From the NCBI RefSeq assembly GCF_000426685.1, contig NZ_AUFV01000002.1, positions 248,001 to 312,000 on the forward strand: a stretch of DNA of 64,000 nucleotides, written 5' to 3'. Made by a program: the position numbers and the translations under genes. The DNA is from Solimonas flava DSM 18980. Its GTDB lineage: Bacteria; Pseudomonadota; Gammaproteobacteria; Nevskiales; Nevskiaceae. The notes below the pieces were generated by a model, which saw only the letters and a list, made by a program, of their open reading frames with translations, had not been told where the DNA came from and searched no databases. Below are positions 16,767-26,125 of the stretch, one piece after another. Numbering within the stretch: the stretch's first letter is position 1; the number at the start of each line of letters is the position of its first letter.

Positions 16767-17426
16767 TCAGGCGGCGCCTTTGGCGGCGCGCTTCTTCGCC
16801 GGCGCCGGCAGGTAGGCATCGAGCAGCGTGCGCGCCGCGACCAGCGAATTGGCCAGCGGCCCGCTGTGCCCGGCGAAGGTCAGGCGGGTGACCGTGCTGC
16901 CTTCGAGCAGCAGCATCAGCGCGTCGCCGAGCGCATCGGATTCGCGTGCGCCGGCTTCGGCGGCGAGCTGGCGCAGGCGGCGGCGGACCTCGGCCTTGTA
17001 GTCGCGGATCACCTCATGGCCCGGGTGTTCCGCCTCGCGCAGCTCGACGGCGGCGTTGCTCAGCGGGCAGCCGCAGGCGTCCTCGCCGCAGGACTTGGCG
17101 ATCGTCGATTCGAAGATCGCTTCGATCTGGCGGCGCGGGTTGCCGGCATAGGGGGCGATCGACGCGTTCCAGCGCTCCCAGTACTCGGCGACCTGCGCCT
17201 TCAGGCACTCGGCGACCAGATCGTCCTTGGACGGGAAGCTGCGGTAGAAGCTCATCTTGTTGGTGCCGGCGCCGCAGGCGATGGCATCGACGCCGACGGC
17301 GCGGATGCCCTGGCGGTAGAACAGCTCGCGCGCGGTCTTGAAGATGCGGTCGCGGACGCGGCCTCCGCCGCCGCATTCCGGCGCCGCTGCAGGCACCGGC
17401 GACGACCGCGATTTGCCTTCACTCAT
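16767..17426 (-). CDS. TetR-family repressor, copy 2 (divergent from the RND operon)
   Basis: This 219-residue paralog of the regulator at 14630-15265 has the same RVRDRIFKTARELFYRQGIR and GAGTNKMSFYRSFPSKDDLV helix-turn-helix region and a similar ligand domain with ACGCPLSNAAVELR. It starts at an ATG with GAGGTAAACG upstream and ends in a short Lys/Ala-rich tail. It is divergent from the RND efflux operon across two copies of GTTACTGACCGGTAAC. It is predicted to repress that operon and itself. The near-identical recognition helices suggest it can also act at the copy-1 operators. Confidence 0.92.
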   Translation of the reverse strand: MSEGKSRSSPVPAAAPECGGGGRVRDRIFKTARELFYRQGIRAVGVDAIACGAGTNKMSFYRSFPSKDDLVAECLKAQVAEYWERWNASIAPYAGNPRRQIEAIFESTIAKSCGEDACGCPLSNAAVELREAEHPGHEVIRDYKAEVRRRLRQLAAEAGARESDALGDALMLLLEGSTVTRLTFAGHSGPLANSLVAARTLLDAYLPAPAKKRAAKGAA

Positions 17427-17468
17427 AAACGTTTACCTCGACCACGACGAAACCTCTTGACAGCGAAT

Positions 17469-17484
17469 GTTACTGACCGGTAAC
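17469..17484. promoter_or_regulatory. TetR operator 2a
   Basis: GTTACTGACCGGTAAC is a near-perfect palindrome between tetR copy 2 and the RND operon, identical to operator 2b. Confidence 0.78.
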
Positions 17485-17496
17485 TTACGCTCCAAC

Positions 17497-17512
17497 GTTA
17501 CTGACCGGTAAC
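17497..17512. promoter_or_regulatory. TetR operator 2b
   Basis: This is a second exact copy of GTTACTGACCGGTAAC starting 28 bases after 2a. The spacing repeats that of the pair at 15318/15347, so the two-site arrangement is conserved at both loci. Confidence 0.78.
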
Positions 17513-17621
17513 GCACGCAGCTTCCCCCGATTCGACACGGACGTCAACCGGACGGACGGGGTGCTGGCATCTCATCCCCCTCGGCGCGCCGTCAGGCGGG
17601 CCGACCGTTCGGAGAAGTTTC

Positions 17622-18833
17622 ATGGCCTCGCAGACCCGTCCGTTCATCAGCAATTCTACGCTGAGCCTGCTGCCGCTGGCGCTGTTCGTGCTGGCCGCCG
17701 CCGGCCTGTCCGGCTGCAGCGCGCAGGACGCCAGCGCCGCCGCCGCGCCGCCGGCGCCGGAAGTCACCGTCCGTGCCGTCGTGCAGCAGCAGATCGTCGA
17801 CTGGGACCGTTACACCGGCCGCTTCGAAGCGGTCGAGCATGTCGAGCTGCGTCCGCGCGTGACCGGCTACATCGATCGCGTCGCCTACACCGAAGGCGCG
17901 CTGGTCAAGAAGGGCGAGCTGCTGTTCCAGATCGATCCGCGGCCGTATCGGGCGCGGCTCGATCAGGCCGAGGCCGAGCTGGCCCGCGCCCGCGCGCAGG
18001 ACGAGCTCGCCGCCAGCGAATCGGCGCGCGCCGAAAGCCTGCTGCAGGCGCACGCGATCTCCAAGGAGGAGTACGACGCCCGCGCCAGCAACCGTGGCCA
18101 GGCGAGCGCCGGTCTGCGCGCGGCGCGCGCCGCAGTCGAGGCGGCGCGCTTGGACCTGGAGTTCACGCGCGTCACCGCGCCGATCGCCGGACGCGTGTCG
18201 CGCGCCGCCGTCACCGCCGGCAACTTCGTCGCGGCCGGCCAGACGGTGCTGACCTCGGTGGTCTCGGTCGATCCGATCTACGTCTATTTCGATGGCGATG
18301 AGCAGAGCTACCTCAAGTACGCCGATCTGGCCAGCCGCGGCGAGCGCCCGAGCGAGCGTGACGCGGCGCTGCCGGTCTACGTCGGCCTCGCCAACGAGGA
18401 CGGCTACCCGCACGCCGGCCGCATCGACTTCATCGACAACGCGCTCGATCCGCAGACCGGCACGATCCGCGCCCGCGCCGTGCTGGCGAACCCGGACGGC
18501 CGCCTCACGCCGGGTCTGTTCGCGCGCCTGCAGCTGGCCGGCAGCGGCCGCTATGCGGCGACGCTGCTCGACGAGCGTGCGATCGGCACCGACCAGAGCA
18601 AGAAGTTCGTCTACGTCGTCGACGAGCACGGCGCCGTGCAGTACCGCGCGGTGACGCTCGGCGACACGCATGACGGCCTGCGCGTGGTGCGCGACGGCCT
18701 GCAGCCGGGCGAACGCGTGATCGTCGCCGGCCAGCAGCGCGTGCGGCCGGGCATGAGCGTCGCGGCCAAGGTCGAGGACGCGCCGCAGCCGACGGCCGAC
18801 GCGCGCGACGCGATGGCCTTCGCCATCAACTGA
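17622..18833 (+). CDS. RND efflux periplasmic adaptor (MexE/AcrA-type lipoprotein)
   Basis: The protein is 403 residues. A lipoprotein signal peptide has its lipobox at GLSGC (Cys32). The order is that of membrane-fusion proteins: lipoyl half-motifs (VELRPRVTGYIDRVAYTEGA), an alpha-helical hairpin (about 105-170), the second lipoyl half (FTRVTAPIAGRVSRAAVTAG) and beta-barrel/membrane-proximal domains (GTIRARAVLANPDGRLTPG). It bridges the inner-membrane pump and the outer-membrane channel. It is the first gene of the TetR-controlled operon, has GGAGAAG upstream, and is followed by the pump after 38 bases. Confidence 0.95.
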   Translation: MASQTRPFISNSTLSLLPLALFVLAAAGLSGCSAQDASAAAAPPAPEVTVRAVVQQQIVDWDRYTGRFEAVEHVELRPRVTGYIDRVAYTEGALVKKGELLFQIDPRPYRARLDQAEAELARARAQDELAASESARAESLLQAHAISKEEYDARASNRGQASAGLRAARAAVEAARLDLEFTRVTAPIAGRVSRAAVTAGNFVAAGQTVLTSVVSVDPIYVYFDGDEQSYLKYADLASRGERPSERDAALPVYVGLANEDGYPHAGRIDFIDNALDPQTGTIRARAVLANPDGRLTPGLFARLQLAGSGRYAATLLDERAIGTDQSKKFVYVVDEHGAVQYRAVTLGDTHDGLRVVRDGLQPGERVIVAGQQRVRPGMSVAAKVEDAPQPTADARDAMAFAIN

Positions 18834-18871
18834 AGGCGCCTGCGGGCACGCACGCGCTTCGAAAGGAAGCC

Positions 18872-21800
18872 ATGAAACTGACCCATTTCTTCATCGAGCG
18901 GCCGATCTTCGCCGGCGTGCTCTCGTTCCTGGTGCTCGTCGCCGGCCTGATCGCGGTGTTCCGCCTGCCGGTTGCCGAATATCCGGAAGTGGTGCCGCCG
19001 ACCGTTGTCGTCACCGCCCAGTACCCGGGCGCGACCGCGCAGACGCTGGCCGACACCATCGCCACGCCGCTGGAGCAGGAGATCGTCGGCGTCGAGGACA
19101 TGATCTACATGAACTCGCAGGCGCAGCAGGACGGCACGCTGCAGCTGACGGTGACGTTCCGTCTCGGCACCGACATCGACCGCGCCCAGGTGCAGGTGCA
19201 GAACCGCGTCGCGCAGGCGCTGCCGCGTCTGCCGGAAGAGGTGCGCGCCGCCGGCGTGACGACGCGCAAGAGCTCGCCGAACCTGACGATGGTCGTGCAT
19301 CTGTACTCGCCGGACGGTCGCTACGACGGCCTCTATCTGCGCAATCTCGCGGTGATCCAGGTGCGCGACCGCCTCGCGCGCCTGCCGGGCGCCGGCGACG
19401 TGCAGATGTTCGGTTCCGGCGATTACGCGATGCGCCTGTGGCTGGACCCGCAGAAGCTGGCCTCGCGCAGCCTGACGGTCGACGACGTGGTGCGCGCCGT
19501 GCGAGAGCAGAACGTGCAGGTCGCTGCCGGCAGCGTCGGCGCGCCGCCGCTCGAACACAATCCGGCGTTCCAGCTGGCGATCGACGCGCGCGGCCGTCTC
19601 AACGACGAGCGCCAGTTCGGCGATATCGTCATCAAGACCGGCACCGACGGCGAGATCACGCAGCTCGCCGACGTCGCCCGCATCGAGCTCGGTGCCGGCC
19701 AGTACGCGCTGCGTTCGCTGCTCGACAACCGCGCCGCGGTCGCGCTGCCGGTGTTCCTGCAGCCGGGCGCCAACGCGCTCGAACTGGCCGACAACGTGCG
19801 CAAGACGATGGCCGAGCTCAAGCAGACGTTTCCGCAGGGCGTCGACTACTCGATCATCTACGACCCGACGGTGTTCGTGCGCGAGTCGATTCGCGCCGTG
19901 ATCGAGACCCTGCTCGAAGCGCTGCTGCTGGTCGTCATCGTCGTCATCCTGTTCCTGCAGACCTGGCGCGCGGCGCTGATCCCGATCGTCGCCGTGCCGG
20001 TGGCGATCATCGGCAGCTTCGCGGCGATGCAGGTCTTCGGCTTCTCGATCAACACGCTGACGCTGTTCGGTCTGGTCCTGGCGGTCGGCATCGTCGTCGA
20101 CGACGCCATCGTCGTCGTCGAGAACATCGAGCGCGGCATCGCCGACGGCCTGGCGCCGCGCGCCGCCGCGCACCGCTCGATGGACGAGGTCGCCGGACCG
20201 ATCATCGCGATCTCGCTGGTGCTGTGCGCGGTGTTCGTGCCGCCGGCCTTCGTCGGCGGCTTCAACGGCCAGTTCTACCGGCAGTTCGCGCTGGTCATCG
20301 CTTTCGCCGCGATCATTTCGGCGTTCAATTCACTGACGCTGTCGCCGGCGCTGGCGGCGCTGCTGCTGCGCGGCCACGACGCCAAGCCGGACCGCCTGCA
20401 GCGCCTGATCGACGGAGCCTTCGGCTGGCTGTTCCGGCCGTTCAACCGCGTCTTCGCGCGCGGCGCGTCCGGCTACCAGCGCGGCGTGCGCAAGGTGCTG
20501 CGCGTCGGCGCGCTCAGCTTCGTCGTCTACGGCGGCCTCGTGCTGCTGACCGGCGTCGGCTTCATGAAGGCGCCGAACGGCTTCATTCCGGCGCAGGACA
20601 AGGGCTATCTGATCAGCATCATCCAGCTGCCGGCCGGCGCGTCGATCGAGCGCACCGAGGCGATCGTCAAGAAGGTCGGCGAGATCGGCCTGCAGCAGGC
20701 CGGCGTCGAGCACGCCGTGCAGTTTCCGGGCCTGTCGGTCAACGGCTTCACGCGCGCGTCGGATTCGGCGATCGTGTTCTTCCCGCTCAAGTCCTTCGAC
20801 GCGCGCCGCGGCCTGCGTGGTCCGCAGATCGCCGCCGAGCTGAACCAGAAGCTGGCGGCGATCGACGACGCGATGATCTTCACGGTGATGCCGCCGCCGA
20901 TCCTCGGCATCGGCACCGCCGGCGGCTTCAAGGCGCAGCTCGAAGATCACACCGACGCCGGCCCGGCGCGCCTGTACCAGATGACGCAGGACTTCGTCGG
21001 CGCGCTGCGCCAGCAGCCGGAGCTGGCCGGCGTGTTCTCGACCTACGACGTCAACGCGCCGCAGCTCTACGCCGACATCGACCGCGTCAAGGCCAAGCGC
21101 CTGGGCATCGACCTCGACGCCGTGTTCCGCACGCTGCAGGTCTATCTGGGCTCGTACTACATCAACGACTTCAATCGTTTCGGGCGCACCTTCCGCGTCG
21201 TCGCGCAGGCCGACGAGGCCTATCGCGCACGGCCGCAGGACGTGCTGCTGCTGAAGACGCGCAACGCCGACGGCGAGATGGTGCCGCTGGCCTCGGTGCT
21301 GCGGCTCGAGGAGCACTTCGGGCCGAACACCGCGGCGCGCTACAACGGCTTCCCGAGCGCCGACATCAACGGCGCGACGGCGCCGGGCTTCAGTTCCGGC
21401 CAGGCGATGGCGGCGGTCGAGCGCGTGGCGAAGGAAACGCTGCCCAACGGCGTGCATATCGAATGGACGGATCTGGCTTTCCAGCAGATCGGCGCGGCGC
21501 AGGCGCTGGCAATCGTGCTGCCGCTGGCAGTGCTGTTCGTGTTCCTCGTGCTCGCCGCGCAGTACGAGAGCCTGATGCTGCCGCTGGCGGTGATCCTGAT
21601 CGTGCCGATGACGCTGCTGTCGGCGCTCGCCGGCATCTTCCTGATGAAGAGCGAGGTCAACATCTTCACGCAGATCGGCCTGTTCGTGCTGGTCGGCCTG
21701 GCGGCCAAGAACGCGATCCTGATCGTCGAGTTCGCCCGCGAGCTGGAAGCGCGCGGCATGGCGACGCTCGACGCCGCGCTCGAAGCCTGCCGCCTGCGCC

Positions 21801-22051
21801 TGCGGCCGATCCTGATGACCTCGTTCGCCTTCATCTTCGGCGTGCTGCCGCTGGTGACGGCGAGCGGCGCCGGCGCCGAGATGCGCCAGGCGATGGGCAT
21901 CGCCGTGTTCTTCGGCATGATCGGCGTGACCTTCTTCGGTCTGTTCTTCACGCCGCTGTTCTATGTCGCGCTGCGCCGGCTCGCCCTGCGCCGCGCGACG
22001 GCTTCCAACCTTCCCGCCACGCCGGCCACCGCGCCCGCGGGCCAGCACTAG
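18872..22051 (+). CDS. RND efflux pump, HAE1 family (MexF/AcrB-like)
   Basis: This 1059-residue inner-membrane proton antiporter has 12 membrane helices. It begins with the typical FIERPIFAGVLSFLVLVAGL. Helix 4 carries the proton-relay Asp pair in GIVVDDAIVVVENIER, and the second half has the GLAAKNAILIVEFA motif. Two large periplasmic loops form the drug-binding porter domain. The closest recognisable type is MexF, whose substrates include chloramphenicol, quinolones and electrophilic compounds. Together with the upstream adaptor and the outer-membrane factor at 24636 it makes a complete tripartite pump. Confidence 0.96.
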   Translation: MKLTHFFIERPIFAGVLSFLVLVAGLIAVFRLPVAEYPEVVPPTVVVTAQYPGATAQTLADTIATPLEQEIVGVEDMIYMNSQAQQDGTLQLTVTFRLGTDIDRAQVQVQNRVAQALPRLPEEVRAAGVTTRKSSPNLTMVVHLYSPDGRYDGLYLRNLAVIQVRDRLARLPGAGDVQMFGSGDYAMRLWLDPQKLASRSLTVDDVVRAVREQNVQVAAGSVGAPPLEHNPAFQLAIDARGRLNDERQFGDIVIKTGTDGEITQLADVARIELGAGQYALRSLLDNRAAVALPVFLQPGANALELADNVRKTMAELKQTFPQGVDYSIIYDPTVFVRESIRAVIETLLEALLLVVIVVILFLQTWRAALIPIVAVPVAIIGSFAAMQVFGFSINTLTLFGLVLAVGIVVDDAIVVVENIERGIADGLAPRAAAHRSMDEVAGPIIAISLVLCAVFVPPAFVGGFNGQFYRQFALVIAFAAIISAFNSLTLSPALAALLLRGHDAKPDRLQRLIDGAFGWLFRPFNRVFARGASGYQRGVRKVLRVGALSFVVYGGLVLLTGVGFMKAPNGFIPAQDKGYLISIIQLPAGASIERTEAIVKKVGEIGLQQAGVEHAVQFPGLSVNGFTRASDSAIVFFPLKSFDARRGLRGPQIAAELNQKLAAIDDAMIFTVMPPPILGIGTAGGFKAQLEDHTDAGPARLYQMTQDFVGALRQQPELAGVFSTYDVNAPQLYADIDRVKAKRLGIDLDAVFRTLQVYLGSYYINDFNRFGRTFRVVAQADEAYRARPQDVLLLKTRNADGEMVPLASVLRLEEHFGPNTAARYNGFPSADINGATAPGFSSGQAMAAVERVAKETLPNGVHIEWTDLAFQQIGAAQALAIVLPLAVLFVFLVLAAQYESLMLPLAVILIVPMTLLSALAGIFLMKSEVNIFTQIGLFVLVGLAAKNAILIVEFARELEARGMATLDAALEACRLRLRPILMTSFAFIFGVLPLVTASGAGAEMRQAMGIAVFFGMIGVTFFGLFFTPLFYVALRRLALRRATASNLPATPATAPAGQH

Positions 22052-22067
22052 AGACAGGAGCAACACC

Positions 22068-22796
22068 ATGGCAAAGATCGCACTCGTCACCGGCGGCAAC
22101 CGCGGCATCGGTCTGGAGACCGCGCGCCAGCTCGCCGATCAGGATGTGCTAGTGATCGTCGCCGCGCGCGACTACGGCAAGGCCGTCGAGGCGGCGCGCG
22201 CGCTGCGCAAAGGCGCGCACCAGGCCGAGGCCGTGCAGCTCGACGTCACCGACGCGGCGAGCATCGCCGCCGCCGCCGAGGAGGTCGCGCGTCGTCACGG
22301 CCGCCTCGACATCCTCATCAACAACGCCGGCATCATCAGCAGCAGTCCGGACGGCCGGCCGTCGTCGCAGCCGGTCGCCGAATGGCGGCGCATCTTCGAG
22401 ACCAATCTGTTCGGCCTGGTCGAGACCACGCAGGCGTTCCTGCCGCTGCTGAAGAAGTCGGAGGCAGGCCGCATCGTGCACCTGTCGAGCATTCTCGGCT
22501 CGAACACGCTGCACGAGACGCCGGGCTCGCCGATCTACGAGTTCAAGGCGGTGCCGGCCTACAGCGCGTCGAAGAGCGCGGTCAACAGCTACACCGTGCA
22601 TCTGGCCTACGAGCTGCGCGACACGCCGATCAAGGTCAACGCCGCCCATCCGGGTTACGTGAAGACCGAGATGAACGCCGGCGCCGGCGAGCTCGACGTG
22701 CCGGACGGCGCGCGCACCAGCGTCGCGCTGGCGCTGCTCGGCCCGGACGGGCCGAGCGGCAAGCTCATCCACCTCGGTCAGGTCTTGCCCTGGTAG
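22068..22796 (+). CDS. Short-chain dehydrogenase/reductase
   Basis: This is a 242-residue complete classical SDR. It has the NAD(P)-binding TGGNRGIG (residues 8-15), the structural NNAG (85-88), a catalytic Ser near 141 in VHLSS, and Tyr165/Lys169 in AYSASKSA. NADPH preference is suggested by the AARD segment after the second strand. The family reduces carbonyls, so a role in reducing reactive ketones or aldehydes fits the operon (old yellow enzyme, GST, efflux). The ATG at 22068 with AGGAG upstream lies 16 bases after the pump gene; the open frame extends into it artefactually. Confidence 0.93.
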   Translation: MAKIALVTGGNRGIGLETARQLADQDVLVIVAARDYGKAVEAARALRKGAHQAEAVQLDVTDAASIAAAAEEVARRHGRLDILINNAGIISSSPDGRPSSQPVAEWRRIFETNLFGLVETTQAFLPLLKKSEAGRIVHLSSILGSNTLHETPGSPIYEFKAVPAYSASKSAVNSYTVHLAYELRDTPIKVNAAHPGYVKTEMNAGAGELDVPDGARTSVALALLGPDGPSGKLIHLGQVLPW

Positions 22797-22850
22797 CCGT
22801 CGCTGCCGGGCGGTACGCAAGGCGGCCTCGCGGCCGCAAAGGAGTCCACG

Positions 22851-23135
22851 ATGGCATTTCCCCAGGAACGGGTCGCATTGATCACCGAGGTGCAGCGCGC
22901 CGAGCGCTACGCGCAGGCACGCGCCCTCGCGCAGCAGGGCCTGCACGTCGTCGTCGCGGCGACGGAGTGGGCGAGGGCGGTCGATGCCGCGCTGCGTCTG
23001 CAGCTCGAAGGCCTGTCGGCCGAGGCGCTGCATCTGGAACGCCGCGATGCCGCCACGCTGGCGGCCGCCAAGCAGCAGATCATCCGTCGCCGCGGCCAGC
23101 TCGACATCGTCGTCGACGAGCCGGCGCTCGCCTGA
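22851..23135 (+). CDS. Truncated, degenerate SDR relative lacking cofactor and catalytic motifs
   Basis: This 94-residue protein aligns end to end with the N-terminal half of the SDR just upstream. VALVTGGNRGIG becomes VALITEVQRAER, and RLDILINNAG becomes QLDIVVDEPA. The strand-helix pattern is kept, but the glycine-rich nucleotide motif and the NNAG motif are gone, and the Ser-Tyr-Lys half is absent. It has a good ribosome-binding site (AAAGGAG), no internal stop and normal codon use, so it does not look like random decay. It could be a partner or decoy subunit of the SDR, or a decaying duplicate. I know of no defined function. Confidence 0.75.
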   Translation: MAFPQERVALITEVQRAERYAQARALAQQGLHVVVAATEWARAVDAALRLQLEGLSAEALHLERRDAATLAAAKQQIIRRRGQLDIVVDEPALA

Positions 23136-23170
23136 GCGCCGTCCCTCCATCGTCCAAGGAGATATCTGTC

Positions 23171-23512
23171 ATGAATGAACGCATTTCCCATGTCACCGAC
23201 GCCAGCTTCGAGCAGGACGTCCGCCAGGCGAGCGGCCGGCAGCCGGTACTCGTCGATTTCTGGGCGGAGTGGTGCGGCCCCTGCCGCATGGTCGCGCCGG
23301 TGCTCGACCAGCTCGCCGTCGAGAACGGCGAACGCCTGAAGATCGTCAAGCTCAATGTCGACGAAAACCCGCAGGTGGCCGCCGCACTCGGCATTCGCGG
23401 CATACCGACGCTGATGCTGTTCAAGGACGGCGAGCTGGCGGCGACCCAGGTCGGCGCGGTGCCGAAGGCACAGCTCGCGGCCTTCGTCGCGCCGCATCTC
23501 GCCGCCGTCTGA
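23171..23512 (+). CDS. trxA: Thioredoxin
   Basis: This 113-residue thioredoxin has the active site WCGPC at residues 34-38 and the conserved cis-proline in GIPTLMLF. It is cytoplasmic, with no signal peptide. Thioredoxins reduce protein disulfides and support peroxidase and reductase enzymes. Its place between the SDRs and the old yellow enzyme, inside an efflux operon, suggests a dedicated copy for thiol repair under electrophile stress. The chromosome probably has another housekeeping trxA, so the symbol marks the family only. GGAGA lies shortly before the ATG. Confidence 0.92.
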   Translation: MNERISHVTDASFEQDVRQASGRQPVLVDFWAEWCGPCRMVAPVLDQLAVENGERLKIVKLNVDENPQVAAALGIRGIPTLMLFKDGELAATQVGAVPKAQLAAFVAPHLAAV

Positions 23513-23550
23513 AGACGCCGCCGTCCAACAAGAAAAACAGGAGCATCCTC

Positions 23551-24639
23551 ATGAGCGCTTCACTCTTTTCCCCGCTGCAGCTCGGCGACCTCCACCTGCC
23601 GAACCGCATCATCATGGCGCCGATGACGCGCACGCGCGCCGAACCGGGTCACGTGCCCGGCGCGCTGATGGCCACGCATTACGCGCAGCGCGCCAGCGCC
23701 GGCCTGCTGATCGCCGAGGCGACCTCGGTGGCGCCGCGGACCAGCGCTTTCGGCGCCGATCCGGGCGTCTACGATGAGGCCCAGGTCGCCGGCTGGCGGC
23801 AGGTGGTCGACGCCGTGCACGCCGCCGGCGGCCGCATCGCGCTGCAGGTCTTCCATCCGGGCCGCGCCGCGCTGCCGGGCCTCAACGATGGCGCGCAGCC
23901 GGTGTCGTCGACCGACCGCGCGATCCGCCTGCCGCAGGGCGACGACCGCGTCGTCGCCGCGCCGCGGCGCCTGACGCTCGCCGAGATCGGCGAGGTCGTC
24001 GCGCAATTCCGCCGCGGCATCGAGAACGCGCACCGCGCCGGCTTCGACGCCGTCGAGATCCACGGTGCGCACGGCTACCTGCTCGACCAGTTCCTGCGCG
24101 ACAGCGTCAACGACCGCAGCGACGCGTACGGCGGGTCGCTCGAAAACCGCGCGCGCCTGCTGCTCGCGGTGCTCGACGAGGCGATCGCCGTGTTCGGCTC
24201 CGGTCGCGTCGGCCTGCGTATCTCGCCGCTGGTCGCTTACAACGACATCAGCGACTCGGATCCGCGCGCGCTGGTGCAGTACGTGGCGCAGGAGATCGAG
24301 CGCCGCGCCGTCGCTTTTCTCGACCTGCGCCACGAGCAGCACGATGCGCCGGAGGAAGAGGCGCTCGCCGACATCGCGCGTCTGCACTACCGCGGCGTGC
24401 TGCTGCGCAACGGCGGCTACGACCGCGACAGCGGCGCCGCCGATCTCGCCAGCGGCCGTGCCGACGGCATCGTCTACGGCAAGCCGTTCCTCGCCAACCC
24501 CGACCTCGTCGAGCGCTTCCGCAAGCAGGCGCCGCTCGCGCAGCCGGATTTCTCGCTGCTCTACACGCCGGGCCCGCGCGGCTACATCGACTACCCCGCG
24601 CTGGAGCCGGCCGTGATCGACGAACCCGCACTCGCATGA
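23551..24639 (+). CDS. Old yellow enzyme family alkene reductase (NemA-like)
   Basis: This 362-residue FMN-dependent TIM barrel has the OYE signatures NRIIMAPMTRTRA at the N terminus, the substrate-binding His pair in EIHGAHGYLLDQFLRD, NDRSDAYGGSLENR and the C-terminal GRADGIVYGKPFLANPDLV. It reduces activated C=C bonds (enones, quinones, nitroesters) with NAD(P)H. In other bacteria the nemA regulon responds to electrophiles, which matches the GST, thioredoxin and SDR in this operon. AGGAG precedes the ATG, and the stop overlaps the next gene's start (ATGA). Confidence 0.92.
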   Translation: MSASLFSPLQLGDLHLPNRIIMAPMTRTRAEPGHVPGALMATHYAQRASAGLLIAEATSVAPRTSAFGADPGVYDEAQVAGWRQVVDAVHAAGGRIALQVFHPGRAALPGLNDGAQPVSSTDRAIRLPQGDDRVVAAPRRLTLAEIGEVVAQFRRGIENAHRAGFDAVEIHGAHGYLLDQFLRDSVNDRSDAYGGSLENRARLLLAVLDEAIAVFGSGRVGLRISPLVAYNDISDSDPRALVQYVAQEIERRAVAFLDLRHEQHDAPEEEALADIARLHYRGVLLRNGGYDRDSGAADLASGRADGIVYGKPFLANPDLVERFRKQAPLAQPDFSLLYTPGPRGYIDYPALEPAVIDEPALA

Positions 24640-26105
24640 ACACCTCACGTTTTTCACGGCGCCGCGCGGCGCTCAAGCCCCTGCTGATCGCGCTCGGCGC
24701 GGCGGCGCTGACGGCCTGCGCGGTCGGCCCGGATTACCGGGCGCCGCCGCTGCCGGCCGCGCAGGCGGTCGCCGACATCGGCCTCGACCCCGCGTTCTAC
24801 AGCGCCGAAGCGCCGCCGGCGCAGTTCTGGGCCAGCTTCGGCGACGCCGGCCTGGAGGCGCTCGAAGCGCGCGCGCTGACCGCCAATCACGATCTGCGCA
24901 TCGCGCTCGCCAATCTCAACCAGGCGCGCGCGCTGCGCCGCGAGGCCTTCCTCGACTATCTGCCGACGGTGACGGCCGGCGCCGGCTACACGGTCGCGCA
25001 GCAGAGCGCCGACCAGGCGCCGGGCTACAGCCGCGACGACCGCCACAGCGAGCTTTACGACGCCGGCTTCGACGCGTCCTGGGAGCTCGATCTGTTCGGC
25101 CGCGTGCGGCGTCTCAACGAGGCCAGCCGCGCCAACGAGGAGGCGCTGGCCGCCGACCTGCGCGCCGCGCAGCTGTCGGTCGCCGCCGAGGTCGCGCGCA
25201 CTTATTTCGAGCTGCGCGGCGCGCAGGCGCGGCTGGCGGTCGCCGAACGCAACGCCGACAACCAGCTCGGCACGCTGAACTACACCGAGGCGCGTCTGGC
25301 CTACGGCCGCGGCACCGAGTTCGACCGCGAACGCGCGCGCGCGCAGCTGGCGGCGACGCGCGCGCGCGTGCCGGATCTGCGCACCGCGGTCGCCAACGCC
25401 GAGCACCGTCTCGCGATGCTCGCCGGGCTGGTGCCGAGCGCGCTGCGCGACGAGCTGGACGCGCCGCAGGCGCTGCCGCCGTTGCCGCGTCTGGTGCGGA
25501 TCGGCGAGCCGGAAGCGCTGCTGCGCCGGCGTCCGGACGTCGCCAGCGCCGAGCGTCAGCTCGCCGCCGCGACCGCCGGCATCGGCGTCGCGGTCGCCGA
25601 CTACTTCCCGCGCGTGAGTTTCACTGGCGAGGCGGGTTTCTCGGTCGCGCATCTCGGCTCGGTCGGCGACGGCGGCAGCGATCGCTACGCGTTCGGACCG
25701 AGCATCAGCTGGGCGGCCTTCGATCTGGGCCGCGTGCAGGCGCGCGTCGCGCAGCGTCGCGCCGGCGCCGACGCCGCGCTCGCGCGCTACGAGCAGAGCG
25801 TGCTGCGCGCGCTGGAGGAGACGGCCAACACGCTGGTCGGCTACGGCCAGAACCGCCGCAAGCTCGATCTGCTCGACGAGGGGGCGCAGGCCAGCGCGCG
25901 CGCGGTGCAGCTGGCGCGGGTACGCTTCGAAGCCGGCGCGGCGGATTTCATCGACGTGCTCGACGCCGAGCGCAGCCTGCTCGACGCCGAGGATCAGCGG
26001 GCGCAGGCGCGCACGCAGACCGCGACCTCGCTGGTCGCGCTCTACAAGTCGCTCGGCGGCGGCTGGCAGGGCGCGGCGCCGCAGACGCTGTCGCGCAAGG
26101 ACTGA
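24636..26105 (+). CDS. Outer-membrane efflux channel lipoprotein (NodT/OprM type)
   Basis: The protein is 489 residues. The signal peptide ends in a lipobox at ALTAC (Cys28), followed by the family-typical AVGPDYRAPP. Two outer-membrane-efflux repeats cover about 60-250 and 280-470, with LLRRRPDVASAERQLAAA and a long helical stretch. It completes the tripartite pump started at 17622. It is separated from the pump gene by four redox-enzyme genes, an unusual order, since the channel gene usually follows the pump directly. The start overlaps the old yellow enzyme stop by four bases. Confidence 0.95.
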   Translation: MNTSRFSRRRAALKPLLIALGAAALTACAVGPDYRAPPLPAAQAVADIGLDPAFYSAEAPPAQFWASFGDAGLEALEARALTANHDLRIALANLNQARALRREAFLDYLPTVTAGAGYTVAQQSADQAPGYSRDDRHSELYDAGFDASWELDLFGRVRRLNEASRANEEALAADLRAAQLSVAAEVARTYFELRGAQARLAVAERNADNQLGTLNYTEARLAYGRGTEFDRERARAQLAATRARVPDLRTAVANAEHRLAMLAGLVPSALRDELDAPQALPPLPRLVRIGEPEALLRRRPDVASAERQLAAATAGIGVAVADYFPRVSFTGEAGFSVAHLGSVGDGGSDRYAFGPSISWAAFDLGRVQARVAQRRAGADAALARYEQSVLRALEETANTLVGYGQNRRKLDLLDEGAQASARAVQLARVRFEAGAADFIDVLDAERSLLDAEDQRAQARTQTATSLVALYKSLGGGWQGAAPQTLSRKD

Positions 26106-26125
26106 ACGGGGCACGGAGCACGACG

